Source: Diphasiastrum complanatum (lineage: Eukaryota > Streptophyta > Lycopodiopsida > Lycopodiales > Lycopodiaceae). From it: a DNA stretch of 64,000 nucleotides. The position numbers and the translations under genes were made by a program. The stretch covers positions 884,501 to 948,500 of the forward strand of contig CM055098.1 in the NCBI GenBank assembly GCA_029204225.1. The letters are read 5' to 3'. The number at the start of each line of letters is the position of its first letter. Position 1 is the first letter of the stretch. Below the pieces are notes generated by a model. The model saw nothing but the letters and a program-made list of their open reading frames with translations, was not told the origin of the DNA and searched no databases. Positions 1 through 12,527 of the stretch are shown here, in pieces.

Positions 1-241
1 CAAGCACGCATGCGCACCATCATCATCCACCGCAACAACTTTTTTCAGAAGATTATCTTAGAATATAACTTGATGTTTATTACAATAGTTGTATATGTAC
101 TAGACATCGGGATCCATTCATGAGCCCAAAACAAGTTGAGAGTGCACATTTTGAAATGTTTTATAGGAAGAAGTGGAATTCGTTCACAATCAATCAACCA
201 AATCATATATTTGTTATTCCAAAATGAAAAGGAAAAAAAAG
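1..241. repeat. Direct repeat, left copy
   Basis: This stretch reappears at 4753-4985 in the same orientation with scattered substitutions. Shared blocks include the CATCATCATCCACC start, the AGAAGATTATCTTA block and the TTGTTATTCCAAAATGAAAAGG end. The left copy has about 20 extra bases near 160-180. Similarity stops in the A-rich tract at the right end. The copy may begin before the window. It could be the long terminal repeat of a non-coding element or a segmental duplication; no coding content is seen. Confidence 0.75.
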
Positions 242-800
242 TGGGCGGGACTAAACTCTACCCATCAAACTATTTGATAACCTTGCTCAAACTTAAAAGA
301 AAACAGTCTCAAGGCCGCAAGGCCAAATGGAAAAAAACAAAAAACAAACAAACAAACTATTAACTCCCTAGTTATGGTGCGATATGTAGCAATTACTTTC
401 CTTCCTAAGGTGAGATAACACGTATATGAATTTTTTAGTCGGTCTTCAGGTAAGACAAAAGGTTGATGATGCAATTTGGATAATACTTTATTGCCTTGCC
501 AATTGCCTACACTTGCAAAGAAGATTATGACCGAGAAATGCCAATGCCATGTGAAAGATTCAACTAGTTTGATCATTTTGTCAATATTTCCATATTTGGC
601 ATATTGAGGCCAAAACTTGTTTTAGACTTAGAGATTGACTTTTCAAAGTTCATTAGTCTAAATTTCATTTGAATAAACACTTTTTGAAAGTGTGGGAAAG
701 TTTGGAGGCGAGTTTTAGGAGATTCAAATTTGAATAGTTGGGTACATTGAATCTAGACCCAAAAGTAGTAGGGTTAGCATTTTGCAGGGAAAGCCAAGTG
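242..800. other. No gene recognised
   Basis: AT-rich sequence with only short chance reading frames on either strand. No protein family, tRNA or repeat was recognised. Confidence 0.5.
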
Positions 801-1200
801 GCCAAATAGGGTCTGGACCTATTATAAATGGATGTAGCTCGTGGAGAGAGTGATCTTCTCTCTTCTCTATCTCATTTTATGCTTATACATGGTTCTCTTG
901 GGTTCTACTATCCATTGGTGCACTATATTGGTGATTGCATGCAATTTTATGTGTAGAATGATCCATAATTGCTATTTTCGGTTTCACACGTGTGAATGAT
1001 AGTAGCTTGCTGGTTTTGTACGGACAGTAACAGTACATTATCATTTCATTCAAGTTTGATCAAGTTCTATTAGTGTTTGCATCTCATTTTGTGTGTAGAT
1101 GCTGATTTTTCTACATTGGTGTGATTGGTAGTGTATTTATCTTTCTAACCAAAGATCTTTCAAGTTGATTGGATCTTAAGGATCTGAAAACTTTCACATG
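801..1200 (+). promoter_or_regulatory. LTR-like promoter region with TATA box and CACACGTGTG
   Basis: A TATAAAT box lies at 823-829, followed by a pyrimidine-rich CTTCTCTCTTCTC leader. A perfect 14-bp palindrome TTCACACGTGTGAA lies at 983-996. The same palindrome occurs several times in the solo LTR at 18263-19125, so this is probably an old LTR remnant of a related copia family. The edges cannot be fixed and no primer-binding site follows. Confidence 0.4.
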
Positions 1201-2460
1201 CCACTTATTAGAATAAATAATTTGACAAAGAGAAACATACCCTTGTAAAGGCTATATCTTTCACATTGTAAAACCACATCGCCAATCATATTTTGTATCA
1301 CAAAGTGATCAGATATGGCCCTAAGAATATTTATTGGTACAATAGAGATTGATTTGTACTATCAACCAAGCATGATTGTATGTTCCCAAATGTGTTGCTT
1401 TGTCTCACTAGATATAAACATTTGATTAATAAAGTTGGTTTTAAAATGTCAAATCTCTTATTTGAACAAGCCCTTGTATCAATTCCTTTTGATTTCTAAG
1501 ATCATGTTGATTGAAAAAAATACTTGAGGTGCAATATACACTATAAACTTACTAGCATATAGATAGTGTCTCTCCAAGTTCCAAATGCATGGATCACTAC
1601 AAATGATTCCTTCTCTTGAGTTGTAGAATGCAACTAAGGCTGAATAGATTTACTGCATTAAAACAACATTGGCCTATCATTTTGCAAAAGAGCTACTCAT
1701 ATTTCATTATTACTTGAATGAGTTCTCACAACAAAATGCTGATCTGGATCTACAATTTGTAACATGAGAGTCGATGAAATAATTAAATTTTTGAGTTTCT
1801 CAAAACATTAATCTAATTCCTCATTCCATGTGATAGGTGGACAAGGTTTTCTAATTTTATTCATTTTACTCTTTAATAAATTTCTGGTAGGTGCCTCAAT
1901 CATAGCATAGGACTCAATAAACCTACGAAACAAAATAATGAGTCTTAAAAAGATTTAAGCTATATTGTCAAATTATACATAAAATTGGTCATTCCTCGTC
2001 TACTCCAATTCTATAATCTTCATCAATTTTCATCTTTCTTAGGGTGATTTGGACCAAGATAAATAACTTCATGCTTAAAAAATCACATTTAAACTTCTTT
2101 AGCATAAAGCTTCTCTCACTTGAGAATTAGCAAAATAGTTTTAATATGACCTACTTGTTTCTCTTAGTTTTTGTATGAGTATATCATCTAAAAATAGTAC
2201 TACACAGTTTCTCAAATATGGACCAGATCAATCATTCAATGTAATTAGAGCATTAAATTTTGTGAACTCAAAAGATTACATTAGGAGTTTATAATGAACA
2301 AATTGTGAACTTGCTAAAGCTCTAAACTCTATAAATCTACACCATGAGAAATAAAAAAGAATGCAATCATTAGTAAATTTCAAGAGGTATGTCCATCAAA
2401 ATTACCTCTTGGTTTGCCTGATATATGAGAGGGAGAAATTTTTTTTAATTTTTTAATAGA
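1201..2460. other. No gene recognised
   Basis: AT-rich sequence without a reading frame longer than chance and without a recognisable repeat. Confidence 0.5.
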
Positions 2461-2468
2461 ATGAGAGG

Positions 2469-2522
2469 TTGTGTGTGTGTGTGCATGTGCATGTGTGTGT
2501 GTGTGTGTGACACGCATACACA

Positions 2523-2557
<35 letters not shown>
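2469..2557. repeat. (TG)n-(CA)n foldback microsatellite
   Basis: An interrupted (TG)n run (2469 to about 2509) is followed directly by an interrupted (CA)n run (about 2510-2557). Because CA is the reverse complement of TG, the two halves can pair into one hairpin. The short minus-strand reading frame across it is only translated repeat. Confidence 0.85.
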
Positions 2558-2559
<2 letters not shown>

Positions 2560-2739
2560 GAGGATGAATTTTTTGTTGGTATAAAATATTTCTATATTGA
2601 TTTTTTCATTGTGCATATGTATTGTATAAGTGAATAGACTGAAATTATAAGTGAATAGTGCTTTCTTTGCGAAGTTAGCTTAGGCATGCACTCTCCCCTC
2701 CCCTCTCTCAACCCTTTCGCTTAGTCTCTTGGGTATGTG

Positions 2740-3390
2740 AACATACACATGAAATCCAAATACTCACAACTCATCCATCCTAGGCTTCTTACCATTGAAC
2801 GTCTCTTTGGGTGTGCTATTAGGTGGGCTTCTGTTTTGCAAGAACACACTAGTTTTAATGGCTTTGTCCCAAAAAGAATCAACGATGCCCATATGTGCCA
2901 TCATTTCCTTAGTAGCCTCGACAATGGTAAAATTCTGTCTCTTAGCTACTCCATTATGTTGAGGTGTATCACTTTGTGCAAACTGTTGTTTAATGCCATG
3001 CTCATTGCAAAATTCAATAAAAGCTATGGATCGATACTCACCACCACGATCAAATCTAAGTATTTTGATCTTAGCACCTGATTGGTTTTCCACTAATGCT
3101 TTGAAGCTTTTGAAACATTCAAATGCGTTAGACTTCGCTCTAATCTCGTGTAGATCCAAGTCTTCCCTAAGTAATCATCAATGAAGGTCAAGAAATAAAA
3201 TACTCCACCAATGGACATTACCTTCATTGGCCCACATAGATCATAGTGCACCAGTAGCACCCGTTTTGCCCTTGTTGCCCCCTCTTTGTTGAACTTTTTC
3301 ATGTATAACTTGCCCGGTATGCACCCCTTGCAAATGGACTCTTCCTTGTCATCCAAACTAGGTAGGTCTGTTACCATCTTGAGATTTCAA
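2740..3390 (-). pseudogene. Ty1/copia integrase fragment
   Basis: Two overlapping minus-strand frames carry the core of a copia integrase. Visible in order are CKGCIPGKLY from the zinc region, HYDLCGPMKV, TFIDDYLGKTWIY with the first catalytic Asp, LRFDRGGEYRS with the second Asp, and DTPQHNGVAKRQNFTIVE, where the usual Glu of the E-R-K-N block reads Lys. A frameshift splits it near 3100-3160. Neither gag nor reverse transcriptase is attached, so this is a dead scrap. Confidence 0.85.
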
Positions 3391-4195
3391 AGTAGCCTTA
3401 AGCTCTTGAAGTTCAAATGTTGTTAGAAGATATATGTGAAGATTCTTCTAACGGATTCCAGATACTAAAAGAGGCTAATGAATCAAGCAACGGAGTCGAG
3501 CCACCAAACTATGTTAAAGAGCGGCGACAAATCACCGAGAAAGAGTTCTAGAATCCATATGTACCAGGAACACCAATGCTAGAGAAGTCGACAAGTCGCG
3601 GACCAGCCAATGAGAAGAAACAAAGCCTAGTGCCTCACCACCAACATATTTTATGGGGACAGGAATAAAAGCATGGCCGAGTCAACATCAAGATTTAGAT
3701 CTACCTGTAATGCAATGTCACACCCGTAGAAGGTGAAATGTACTCGTAAATTTATGGCGCGAGAAATAAAAGTAGATCAATGTTCTATTGGGCATAAAAT
3801 GAGAAAAGGACCCAAATACTTAAAATGCAATTTGGTTTAAAACTTTTTATAAAGTCAAGTTCTTATGGCACATGGTTTTTGGGTGAACCAAAACCCTAAT
3901 TCTAGCTTTGTCTATAAAGAGGGATGTGACACCATTTTGTAATCACTTTTCCTTGAGAAGAATAGAGATTAATGATCATTTTGTGGGTTTTGAAATTTCC
4001 TCAAAGTGATATGGCCTTAACATCTTTATGAAACATGCCAAATAATAATATATCCCAAATGTAGGCTCTCCAGGTCCACTATATAGTTTTTAGTTCTTGG
4101 CTACATTTGGCATTTGCCAAAAGCAATCTACCACTACTAAGAGTATTCATTGTTCTCACTCTTTTTTTTAAGATTTTTTTAGCATCTCTTTGTTG
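3391..4195. other. No gene; possible LTR promoter remnant
   Basis: No coding sequence was recognised. GTCTATAAAGAGG near 3910 is a plausible TATA box followed by a typical LTR-like leader (GTGACACC...). Nothing more specific can be supported. Confidence 0.35.
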
Positions 4196-4409
4196 GCCTA
4201 AATTTTCCCTTTCCCATTGCCAACTTGCATCTATTTCCTATCATAAATTGATGTGCAAAGCTAAATCGCTTTCAAGTTAAAACCATTGATTTCTTGCTAC
4301 TCTCAAAATTAGCCTATATTTTTCATTTCCAATTGTCAACTTGCACTATTTCCTATCATAAATTGCTACGCAAAGCTAAATCCCTTTCAAGTTAAAACCA
4401 TTGATTTGA
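4196..4409. repeat. Imperfect tandem duplication, about 110-bp unit, two copies
   Basis: The block containing TTTCCTATCATAAATTG and TTTCAAGTTAAAACCATTG occurs at about 4196-4294 and again at about 4312-4408, with a few substitutions and one 2-base difference. Confidence 0.75.
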
Positions 4410-4752
4410 AATCAATCAATTGGTTGATGGACTTTGTCGATTCTTCATGTGCATTGGTTGTAGTTTGTGATAGAAGGAAGAGTATGTGTTGTCGCTACTA
4501 GCTCCAACAAGCCAACATGATGGAATTTTTGCCTCTTCAGAAATACTTGGCAAAAAAATTTAGTTCACTTTTTAAGACATTACTTGGCATAATTTTACTC
4601 CTCTTTTAATTTAAACAACATGCCATGGGATTTGTTACTTAAAGGGCATCATGTAGATAATTCTCATAAGGTCTCAACATAAACCTACTCACAATGACAT
4701 GTGTACATAAAAAATCAACAATCGTAGCGTCGAGAATCATACGTTGTGTTAC

Positions 4753-4985
4753 ACAAGAACGCATGCGCCCATCATGCGCACCATCATCATCCACCACAAC
4801 TTTTTTTAGAAGATTATCTTAGGATATAACTTGATGTTTATTATAATAGACAAATATGTACCAGACATCGAGATCCATTCATGAGCCTGAAACAAGTTGA
4901 GAGTGCACATTTGGATATGTTTTCATTACAAACAATCAACCAAATCATACATTTGTTATTCCAAAATGAAAAGGAAAAAAAAAAA
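4753..4985. repeat. Direct repeat, right copy
   Basis: Partner of the repeat at 1-241, same orientation, about 4.75 kb apart. This copy carries a small internal duplication of the GCGC-CATCATGCGCACC start and lacks about 20 bases present in the left copy. Both end in the same poly-A tract. Confidence 0.75.
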
Positions 4986-5522
4986 AGTTATTGACAAAAA
5001 TAAATCTATCCCTAAGTTGAAATTTCATGTTGGCCTCAAAATTGCCAAGATAAATTTCCACATATAATACTTTTTAAAGTAGACAACTCAAAAAAATATT
5101 GTAAAAAATCATGACATTATACACTCAAATATGATACTTCTAGTTTTTGTGATTTTTATTAGAACTATAGGGATCTACATATCTATATCTATAAACATCA
5201 AAATTTACTTATTTTTTACAAACATGTTTTTTTAATCGTATAGGATTTTTAAGAGTGGACAAATATTGAAGTTTCATCAGTACCCCCCAAAAAATTCACA
5301 CCCAATTTTCTACGCATGCGAGAAATGTATGAGGAGAGCTCCCAAGAAATACAAAAAAGGTCTATCCATCTTTGCCAAATTAGCAAAGTGTTACATTTTC
5401 ATATACTCTATTGCTGAGATTGAAATGTATGAAGTTATTGACAAAAGTTATACGACATAAACATTTAATCCATGACCTTTTATGGTAGTTCTTGTACATA
5501 AAATTTTAGGTAGTTTTGAACA
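4986..5522. other. No recognised gene
   Basis: AT-rich sequence. A 64-codon plus-strand frame at 5266-5460 with several Cys and Lys residues resembles nothing I know and has no supporting context. Confidence 0.4.
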
Positions 5523-6200
5523 ATGTTGGAGGCTCTCGAAGAGATTAGGTACGGAATAGGAAACAGAGCCCCAACATAGAGAACTTGAACAAGAACTTTA
5601 CCAAACTACAACATCAACATTGACTTAGATCGAATGGATGAATGTCTGGTAAGTGTCAAAGACAACCATGAAGGGAGCAAAACAAATAGTAATCTGAAAC
5701 AACCATGCTTCCTTCAAGATTAGACATTCCGAATTGAGTGAGCATCAATCGAGAAAGAAAGTTATCAGAAAGCATTTGTAGTGGAATACACATAAGAAAA
5801 TAGAGAATATGGATTAAGCTTATTGTGAATACAATGATCAGATCATGATCCTATGCCCAAGAATGGTTCACAGTAGTGACGCACTATGTGTAGTGACCTT
5901 ACTTAGCTAGCTATAGATTGAATAACTATTTCTATTCCTTGAATAGCTTTCACTCTCTTGGATATCTCTGATTCTAAGAAATTAGATAATTAAAACACAA
6001 TGGAGTTCGCAAAGGAACTCTGATTCACTCTTCTCCACTTGTTCTCATGTAATCAACTTACATATATACATATTTATGCTCGTGAATTGCCGTTATGAAT
6101 ATACACATGAAAATAGCTACAAGATTGTGCTGGCAATGAGCGTGAAACAATGCAGTTACTAAAAGGTACTAAAGTGAACTGTATCGTGGTCTGCGTTGTA
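5523..6200 (-). repeat. Candidate 3' LTR of copia element at 6.4-8.7 kb
   Basis: It begins TGTTGGAGGC on the plus strand and lies directly downstream of the minus-strand pol. It shares the motif GTCAAAGACAACCATG with LTRs near 31.8-32.7 kb and 62.4-62.9 kb. The right boundary and target-site duplication could not be fixed. Confidence 0.4.
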
Positions 6201-6414
6201 CAGGGAAGTGTGGGAAGTCGTGGACCTTGAACTCGAAGATCTTGAATTTGAACGAGGTCGAAGAAGAAGATGCAAAACTCAAAGACCTTGAACTCGAAGA
6301 GTTCGACGTCAAATCCTGCTTCTGCTCCAGTTAATTGATTGCACAGATGTTTGACTTCAGAGAGTAAGGCTGCAGATTATTTTCTTTACTGCAGAGGTGG
6401 CTGCGACATATTTT

Positions 6415-7470
6415 GATTCTATGGAGGACAAGGAAATGCATTTATGCTTTCGACTATTCCAGAAAATGGGTCCTCCTACTAGAAAGCAAAAATGTTATGC
6501 CATGGTCTAGTGTAGACCATGGCATACATGATCGATCCGACTATCGATTGATAGGGGTAGTTCCACATCTGTTTCTTCTCTACATTAGTTTTTGGGCACA
6601 TATCCTTTGACAGTTTGAATCGTGGGTCCATAGGCGAGTCTATTGACTTGTAGTTTTCCATGTCATACCTGTAGAGTACACTGGTTAGATACATCGATCA
6701 TTTTGAATTCCTTCGCCAAAAGTGTCTTCGTCTCATAAAGCAACTGATTCGAATTGTTGATGATCAGTGAGTCATCAACATATAGAGCTATTATGACATA
6801 GCTTGAGCCTTTGTGTTTGAGATATACATTAGAGTCAACAGAATTTGGGATGAAGTCATGCTACAACAAGAATTGATTGATTCTATTGAACCAGGCCCTT
6901 GAAGTTTGATTTAGCCCATAGAGATCTCTTTGCAGCTTACATACCTTATGTTCTTGGATTTGAAGGACTTAACCTTTAGGTTGATAGATGTAGATGTCTT
7001 CTTGTATATATCCATTCAGAAAGGCTGTCTGAACATCTATCTGGTGAACTTCTAGATCTTCGACAGCTGCGAATGCAAATAAAGATCAAATCGACTGAAG
7101 CTTTATGACTGGACTGTATGTCTCAATGTAGTCAATTCCATATGTTTGTTCGTAACCTTTGATGACTAGTCGAGCTCTGCATCTTGTTGTCGAACCATCT
7201 GGACTGAGCTTTAACTTGAAGATCCACTTGGTATCGATGATCTTTGCTTCTGTAGGAGCTTCGACAAGATGTCAGGTCTTGTTCTTCATCAATGAATTGT
7301 ACTCATCATGCATGGCAATTGTCCGCATTTGAAGTCAACAATGCCTCTGTTACTGAAGTAGGTTCTGACATTGCTGATGAATGCTTGAGGGGTGAAATGA
7401 TCAGGTTCTTGTCAATGTCAAGCAGATCTTCGAACAATAGTCGGTTGCTGAGATGATGATTCTCCTTGTT
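6415..7470 (-). pseudogene. Ty1/copia reverse transcriptase/RNase H part (broken)
   Basis: Minus-strand remnant of the reverse transcriptase half of a copia pol. The C-terminal part at 6479-6694 includes SIDSPMDPRFKLSKD and YQSIVGSIMYAM. Further upstream the catalytic IALYVDDSLIINN block is readable at about 6755-6800, and so are the VFQTAFLNG-type and YGIDYIETYSPV-type blocks near 7000-7140. Many stops and frameshifts interrupt it, and RNase H is deleted after the SIM(Y) block. It continues the integrase at 7628-8045. Confidence 0.8.
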
Positions 7471-8690
7471 GTGTGACAGGGGTATCTTTGATGTTTGTCA
7501 GGACAGTCGCAGGTTGAGGCATGTCGATGGTGATGGGAGTTGTTGGGACAAATTCTTGGATTTGCTGCTTCTGCTTGAAGTCAAAGAATTTGTCTTCGAG
7601 GAAGACGACATCTAGACTAACTGAGATTCAGCTTGACTCGACATCAAAAATTTGATATGCTTTGTGTGATGTCGAGTATCCAATGAAGATACTCCTACAG
7701 CTGACAAGGTCAAGCTTGTTTCTTAGATCAGAGAGAATGTGTACATAACAAAGACAGCCAAACACTCGAGGGTACTTTAGCCATAGATAGCTTTGAAAGG
7801 ATTCTTTGAGTTGAATGCTTTGGTACTCAAATACTTTTGCAGATAGCAAGCTATTGAAATAGCTCAGCCAAAAACCCTTGGTGAGCTGAGCATTTGACAT
7901 TATTGATCGTGTTGCATTTAGCGATGTTCGGTTCTTCCTTTCGGCTACTCCATTTTGTTGTGGTCTGTAGCTGGTGGTGAACTGATGATGAATGCCAAAT
8001 GATGCCAGATAATCGAACATTTCGTTGACAGAAACTCTCCACCACTATCTATACACAGGGTCTTGACTATTGACCAGTCTGTGTCTCAGCAAACTATTTG
8101 AAGTTGATTAGCTCTAGTGGCTTGTATTTTTGGAAATCTTGATCTAGGTTGTTTGCCTAGTAGGCACATCTCACAAACATGTCGAATGTCAGTGGAGACA
8201 GCATTAAAGTTTAAATCCTTGACCATACTATTATAATGCATATACAAGATTGATCTCATGTTTAAGTGTCCTAATCTTTGATGCCATAATTGGGTATTTG
8301 AAGTACTCACATTAGTAGAAAGTGCATATTTGTGACCCAAAATGTACAAATTACCTTCTATGTTTGTAGAGAGGATTTCTTTATCGTTCTTGTCCAAAAT
8401 GGTACATTGCTTTGAATTGAACAAGGCTTTGCAGCCCTGATCGGTGAGCTTGCTAACTGACAATAAATTTTTGGTCAATTTGGGTACATAAAGTACATCC
8501 TTGAGCAAGGTCAATTTACCATTTGGAAGGTAGAGGCATATAGATACTTTGCCTTCAATCTGCAGTGTACTTGAGCCACTAAAGTAGACATACTTTGATT
8601 CTGTTGGTGTGAGGTCTTCGAATAAGGACTTGCATGAAGTCATGTGCTGAGAAGCACCAGAATCGATATCCCAATCACAAATCTACAGCT
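7471..8690 (-). pseudogene. Ty1/copia protease-integrase part (truncated)
   Basis: At the right edge the aspartic-protease start DIDSGASQHM is readable (8640-8680), followed by the protease body, LYVPKLTKNLLSVSKL, the HHCC zinc region LWHQRLGHLN...CEMCLLGKQPRS, and after a frameshift the end of the integrase core QQNGVAERKNRTSLNATRS and the VFGCLCYVH region. The gag half is missing because the element stops abruptly at the protease. It is the 5' neighbour of the reverse transcriptase remnant at 6415-7470. Confidence 0.85.
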
Positions 8691-9149
8691 AACTTTTGAT
8701 TGCCAACTCAATATAATCCATTCATCAGAACAACAATATACACATAAACAATACTATCATTCATGCATACACAACAAAAAAATTGATAGAAAGATCTATT
8801 GCTTTATAAATCTCTTTTTTGGATAAGTGTTTACAGTCTACCACTTGTCAGCGTGATAGTTTTTGTTTTCTATTCTATAGCTATATCAGCTTCTCTTCTA
8901 TCTCTCTCTCTCCTTCTCTCTCTCTCTCTAATTTCTCCTCCGCTGCGCTACATTTGCATAAGCTTATATTCTATCTTTACATCTTCTTCTAAGCTTTTCT
9001 TGTAAAACTAATAGCCGCGTTTTAGCACCTGATTAGTTACGGTTATATGATTTTATTGTACTTGCGGATTGTGGCCGCCTTTATGGGATCTGATTCGTCC
9101 CACATGGAGGTATCCAGGGATGAAAAAAAGTGAAGTTCATATACTTGAA
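8691..9149. other. CT-rich non-coding sequence between two copia elements
   Basis: No gene is visible. A TTTATAAATC box near 8803 is followed by long CTCTCT runs at 8900-8935, which resembles a plant LTR or gene promoter leader, but no ORF follows. The short frames here are not convincing. Confidence 0.4.
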
Positions 9150-9422
9150 ATTTGCTTTGCACAGGAACACACATCATGCTACACAGTAACACAGACCGAA
9201 AACACTCTCCATAGCAAGCTCACATAGCAACTATATTTCTCAAAATGAAATTACACTGTACATATAGATGTTCACTCAGGAAACCCATGCATGACCCAGG
9301 TTGCCGTTGGCGGGACGCGTGTCCCATCGACTTGCCTCATCGACTTGTCCCAACTGATCCTTATCCACTGATAGGACCACAGTACAGTAACACAGTGATT
9401 CTAACTTTAATTCTAACTCTCT
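9150..9422 (-). repeat. LTR A (3' LTR) of copia element I
   Basis: It closely matches LTR B (14927-15212) and LTR C (16093-16378): TTTGCTTTGCACAGGAACAC, GTAACACAGAC, CTCAAAATGAAATTACACTG and CCCATGCATGACCCAGG are shared. It lies just downstream of the gag-pol stop at 9472. The first bases on the minus strand (TGTTGGAAAA in B and C) are altered here to a purine run. The right edge is uncertain by a few bases. Confidence 0.85.
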
Positions 9423-9471
9423 CCCTTAAAGTAGAGTCACTTTTTATACAGTCGTATACATAGTTTTAAAG

Positions 9472-10743
9472 TCAACAAACTTTAAGTACAGAAAGCTTTG
9501 ATCTAAATTTATCAAACTTTTCTCCAGTAAGTGGCTTAGTGAAAATATCAGCTAGTTGTTCTTCTATGCTACAATGAACAACATGAATTTCACGACTCAG
9601 CAGCCTCTCATGTATGAAGTGATACTGAATCTCAATGTGTTTAGTTCTTGCATGGAACACTAGATTCTTTGCTAGCTGAATGCCACTCTGACTATCGCTA
9701 TGTAAAGTCGTGGGATTTTTTTGCTTCATGCCAATTTCTTCCAAGATTTGTCTCAACCATATAGCTTCTTGTGCAGCACTACACATTGCCTTATACTCTG
9801 CTTCTGTGGTGGAAAGAGCAATTGTACTTTGCTTCTTACTAGACCAGGAAAAGCAACTACCACAAAACTGGAATATATATCCTGTGGTGGATCTACGATC
9901 GTCATAGTCACCTCCCCAATCCGCATCCACATAGCCACACAACTTAGGTAAACTATCATGCTTCCTATAAATCAAGCCATACTCTGAAGTGCCTTTCACA
10001 TAATGCAAAATGCGTTTAGCTGCCTTCCAATGCGTTTCCGTAGGTGCTGCCATAAACTGACTTACAGTACCAACAGCATAGCATATATCTGGTCTAGTCA
10101 TGGTAAGGTAAATCAAGCTCCCTACTAACTGTCTATATAGCATAGCATCAAATGACTGTGACTCATCAAGCTTAGAAAGCTTTTTACCTGGTTCAATAGG
10201 AGTGTTTACTGGTTTGCAATCCTGCAACCTAAACATGTGCATCAACTCTTTGACATACTTCACCTGTGTTAAACCCACTTCATGTCCTTTTTGCCACACT
10301 TCTACTCCAAGGCAGTAGTAATGCATCAGGCTGAGATCTGTCATCTCAAATTGTTCCATGAGGTCTTTCTTGATCATGTCTATCATCTCTTGATTATTTT
10401 CCGTAATAATCAAGTCATCAACATAAAGAGCAATCAAAGAAACCATACCATCAAAGCATAATACATATAGATTTGGATCAGAATGTGTTCTCACCATCCC
10501 CTTTGAATGAAAGTAGGCATCAATCCTGCTATACCACGCACATGGTGCTTGTTTAAGACCATAAAGTGCTTTCTTCAAGCGACATACTTTATTTTCCTGT
10601 CCTTTTGTTACAAAGCCTTTAGGTTGATTCATGAACACTTCTTCTTCTAACTCACCATTTAGAAAAGCAGATTTCACATCCATCTGATGCAAAGGCCAAC
10701 CAAATGTGAAGCTAAAGAAATAAGTAGACGTAGAGTATTCCAC
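9472..10743 (-). pseudogene. Element I reverse transcriptase-RNase H
   Basis: A 423-codon frame covers the second half of copia pol. In order it shows HQMDVKSAFLNGELEEEVFM, GLKQAPCAWYSRID, the catalytic ALYVDDLIITENN, VGSLIYLTMTRPDICYAV, then RNase H with YVDADWGGDYDDRRSTTGY, ALSTTEAEYKAM and the C-terminal EEQLADIFTKPL. It would copy the element's RNA into DNA in cytoplasmic particles. The first codons belong to a shifted frame: the true continuation with the frame at 10674-12518 is lost by a frameshift near 10700-10740. Confidence 0.95.
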
Positions 10744-12518
10744 TTACAAGCTGGCGCAAAGGTCTCCTCATAGTCGATGCCTTTATTTTGTGCGTACCCT
10801 TTGATCACCAATTTTGCTTTGTGCTTTGCTATACTTCCATCTGCATGGTACTTAGTCTTGTATACCCATTTGCAACCAATGGGTTTCTTGCCAACTAGTG
10901 GTTCTACTAAGTCCCATGTGCTATGCTTAGCAATTGACTCCATCTCCTCTCCCATGGCCTTGACCCAAATGTCATCATCCTTCGCTTCACCATAAGTCGA
11001 AGGTTCTTTTCTTTGAATAATGCTAGATAAGAGAGCATAATTTGCTTCATACCTTAAAGGTAGTATCTTCTCTCTTGTTGATCTTCGTAGCTCTCCCTGG
11101 TTAGATGATCCTGGAAAGTCATCTATGTCGCGGCTCTCCATCAATCTCTCAAACCACTTAGGGAGCTTTCTGTCAGGTGATCGGCTTCCTGGTGAAAATG
11201 TATCCCACGGTACATCCTTCTCCTTGCGTTTGTCACCTGCAACTTCAATCCTTCTTGCACCAAAAGGTTTGTCCCTACCTCTCCAACCTATTTCTTGAGG
11301 TTGAGTAGTAGTATCTTGAGATGTATCCTCATGTTCATCACTCGGAAGGTCAATGAATGGATCATCATCAGGTGGTATCCTCACTATACCATCTTTTCCA
11401 CTGGATGTATCTATCTTCTCAGCATCCTCGTCTTCATACATATTGGATTCATCAAAGATAACATCACGACTTACATGGATTTTGTTTTCCACTGGATCAA
11501 AACATCTATAGCCCTTCACACGATCATCATATCCTAGGAATATGCACTTGATAGCTTTTACATCAAGTCTATGTCTCTCTTCCTTAGGAACATGTACAAA
11601 GGTTTTACATCCAAAGATTCGCAAGTGGTTCACCTTTGGCTTCTTTTTCGTGAATGCTTCCTCAGGTGTTATCTTTGGTATGGCAATGGTAGGACTTCTT
11701 TTTTGAAGATAGACTGCCATGCTACATGCTTCTGACCAAAAATCTTTCGGTAGTTTCATCTCAGCTAGCATAGATCTGGCACTTTCCACAATCGTACGAT
11801 TTTTGCGCTCAACTACACCATTGAGAGCAGGAGTATGAGCTTGCGTAAATTGTCTTTTAATCCCACATTGATCACAAAGATCATTGAAGTCATTAGACTT
11901 ATACTCACCTCCACTATCTGATCTTAGGACTTTGATCTTCCTACCTGTCTGATTTTCAACCAATGTTTTGAAGCTCTTGAAGTTATCAAATGCATCTGAT
12001 TTCTTCTTCAAGAAGTAGATCCACGTCTTACATGACATATCATCAATAAAGGTCATGAAATAGAAGGCTTTACCTAAGGACATGGTCCTCATAGGCCCGC
12101 ATAAATCTGTGTGGATTAGATTCAAGATGTTCTTTGCTCTTGCAAAACCCTCTTTATTGAACTTCTCTCGATGCTGCTTCCCATATACACAAGATTCGCA
12201 CATCGATTTCAAGTGATCATCTATGGTGGGCAATCTTATTATCATCTCCAATTTTCTCATCAAACTGAGGCTTCCCAAGTTCAAGTGACCAAGCCTCTTA
12301 TGCCACAACTCAGTTTGTGAAGGAATGGACGATACAAGTCCATGTTGCCCCTTGATTGTAGCATTCAACCTGTACAATTTTGTATTGGGCTCTCTTATTC
12401 CATCTGCAATAACTTTGAACTTTTGGTTTGCATCCTTCACAAAGCAACGATCATGGGCAAATTCTACTTTCAACTTTTGATCAGTAATGACTCCAACAAA
12501 AAGTAGATTTTTCTTCAA
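10674..12518 (-). pseudogene. Element I integrase and reverse transcriptase N-part
   Basis: The zinc region LWHKRLGHLNLGSL...CESCVYGKQHR is followed by the catalytic core: IHTDLCGPM and TFIDDMSCKTWIYF, LRSDSGGEYKS, NGVVERKNRTIVESAR. Next come the C-terminal block KCIFLGYDDRVKGYRCFDP, a charged linker, and the start of reverse transcriptase, KPIGCKWVYKTKYHADGSI. All three DDE catalytic residues are present. It is in the same frame as gag-protease and separated from it only by one TAA near 12530. Its 3' end runs out of frame after LISLASH. Confidence 0.95.
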
Positions 12519-12527
12519 ACCTGGTAC

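Noticed and set aside
2380-2616. Minus-strand frame rich in Cys-Val and Thr-His
   Set aside because: It is only the translation of the TG/CA repeat.
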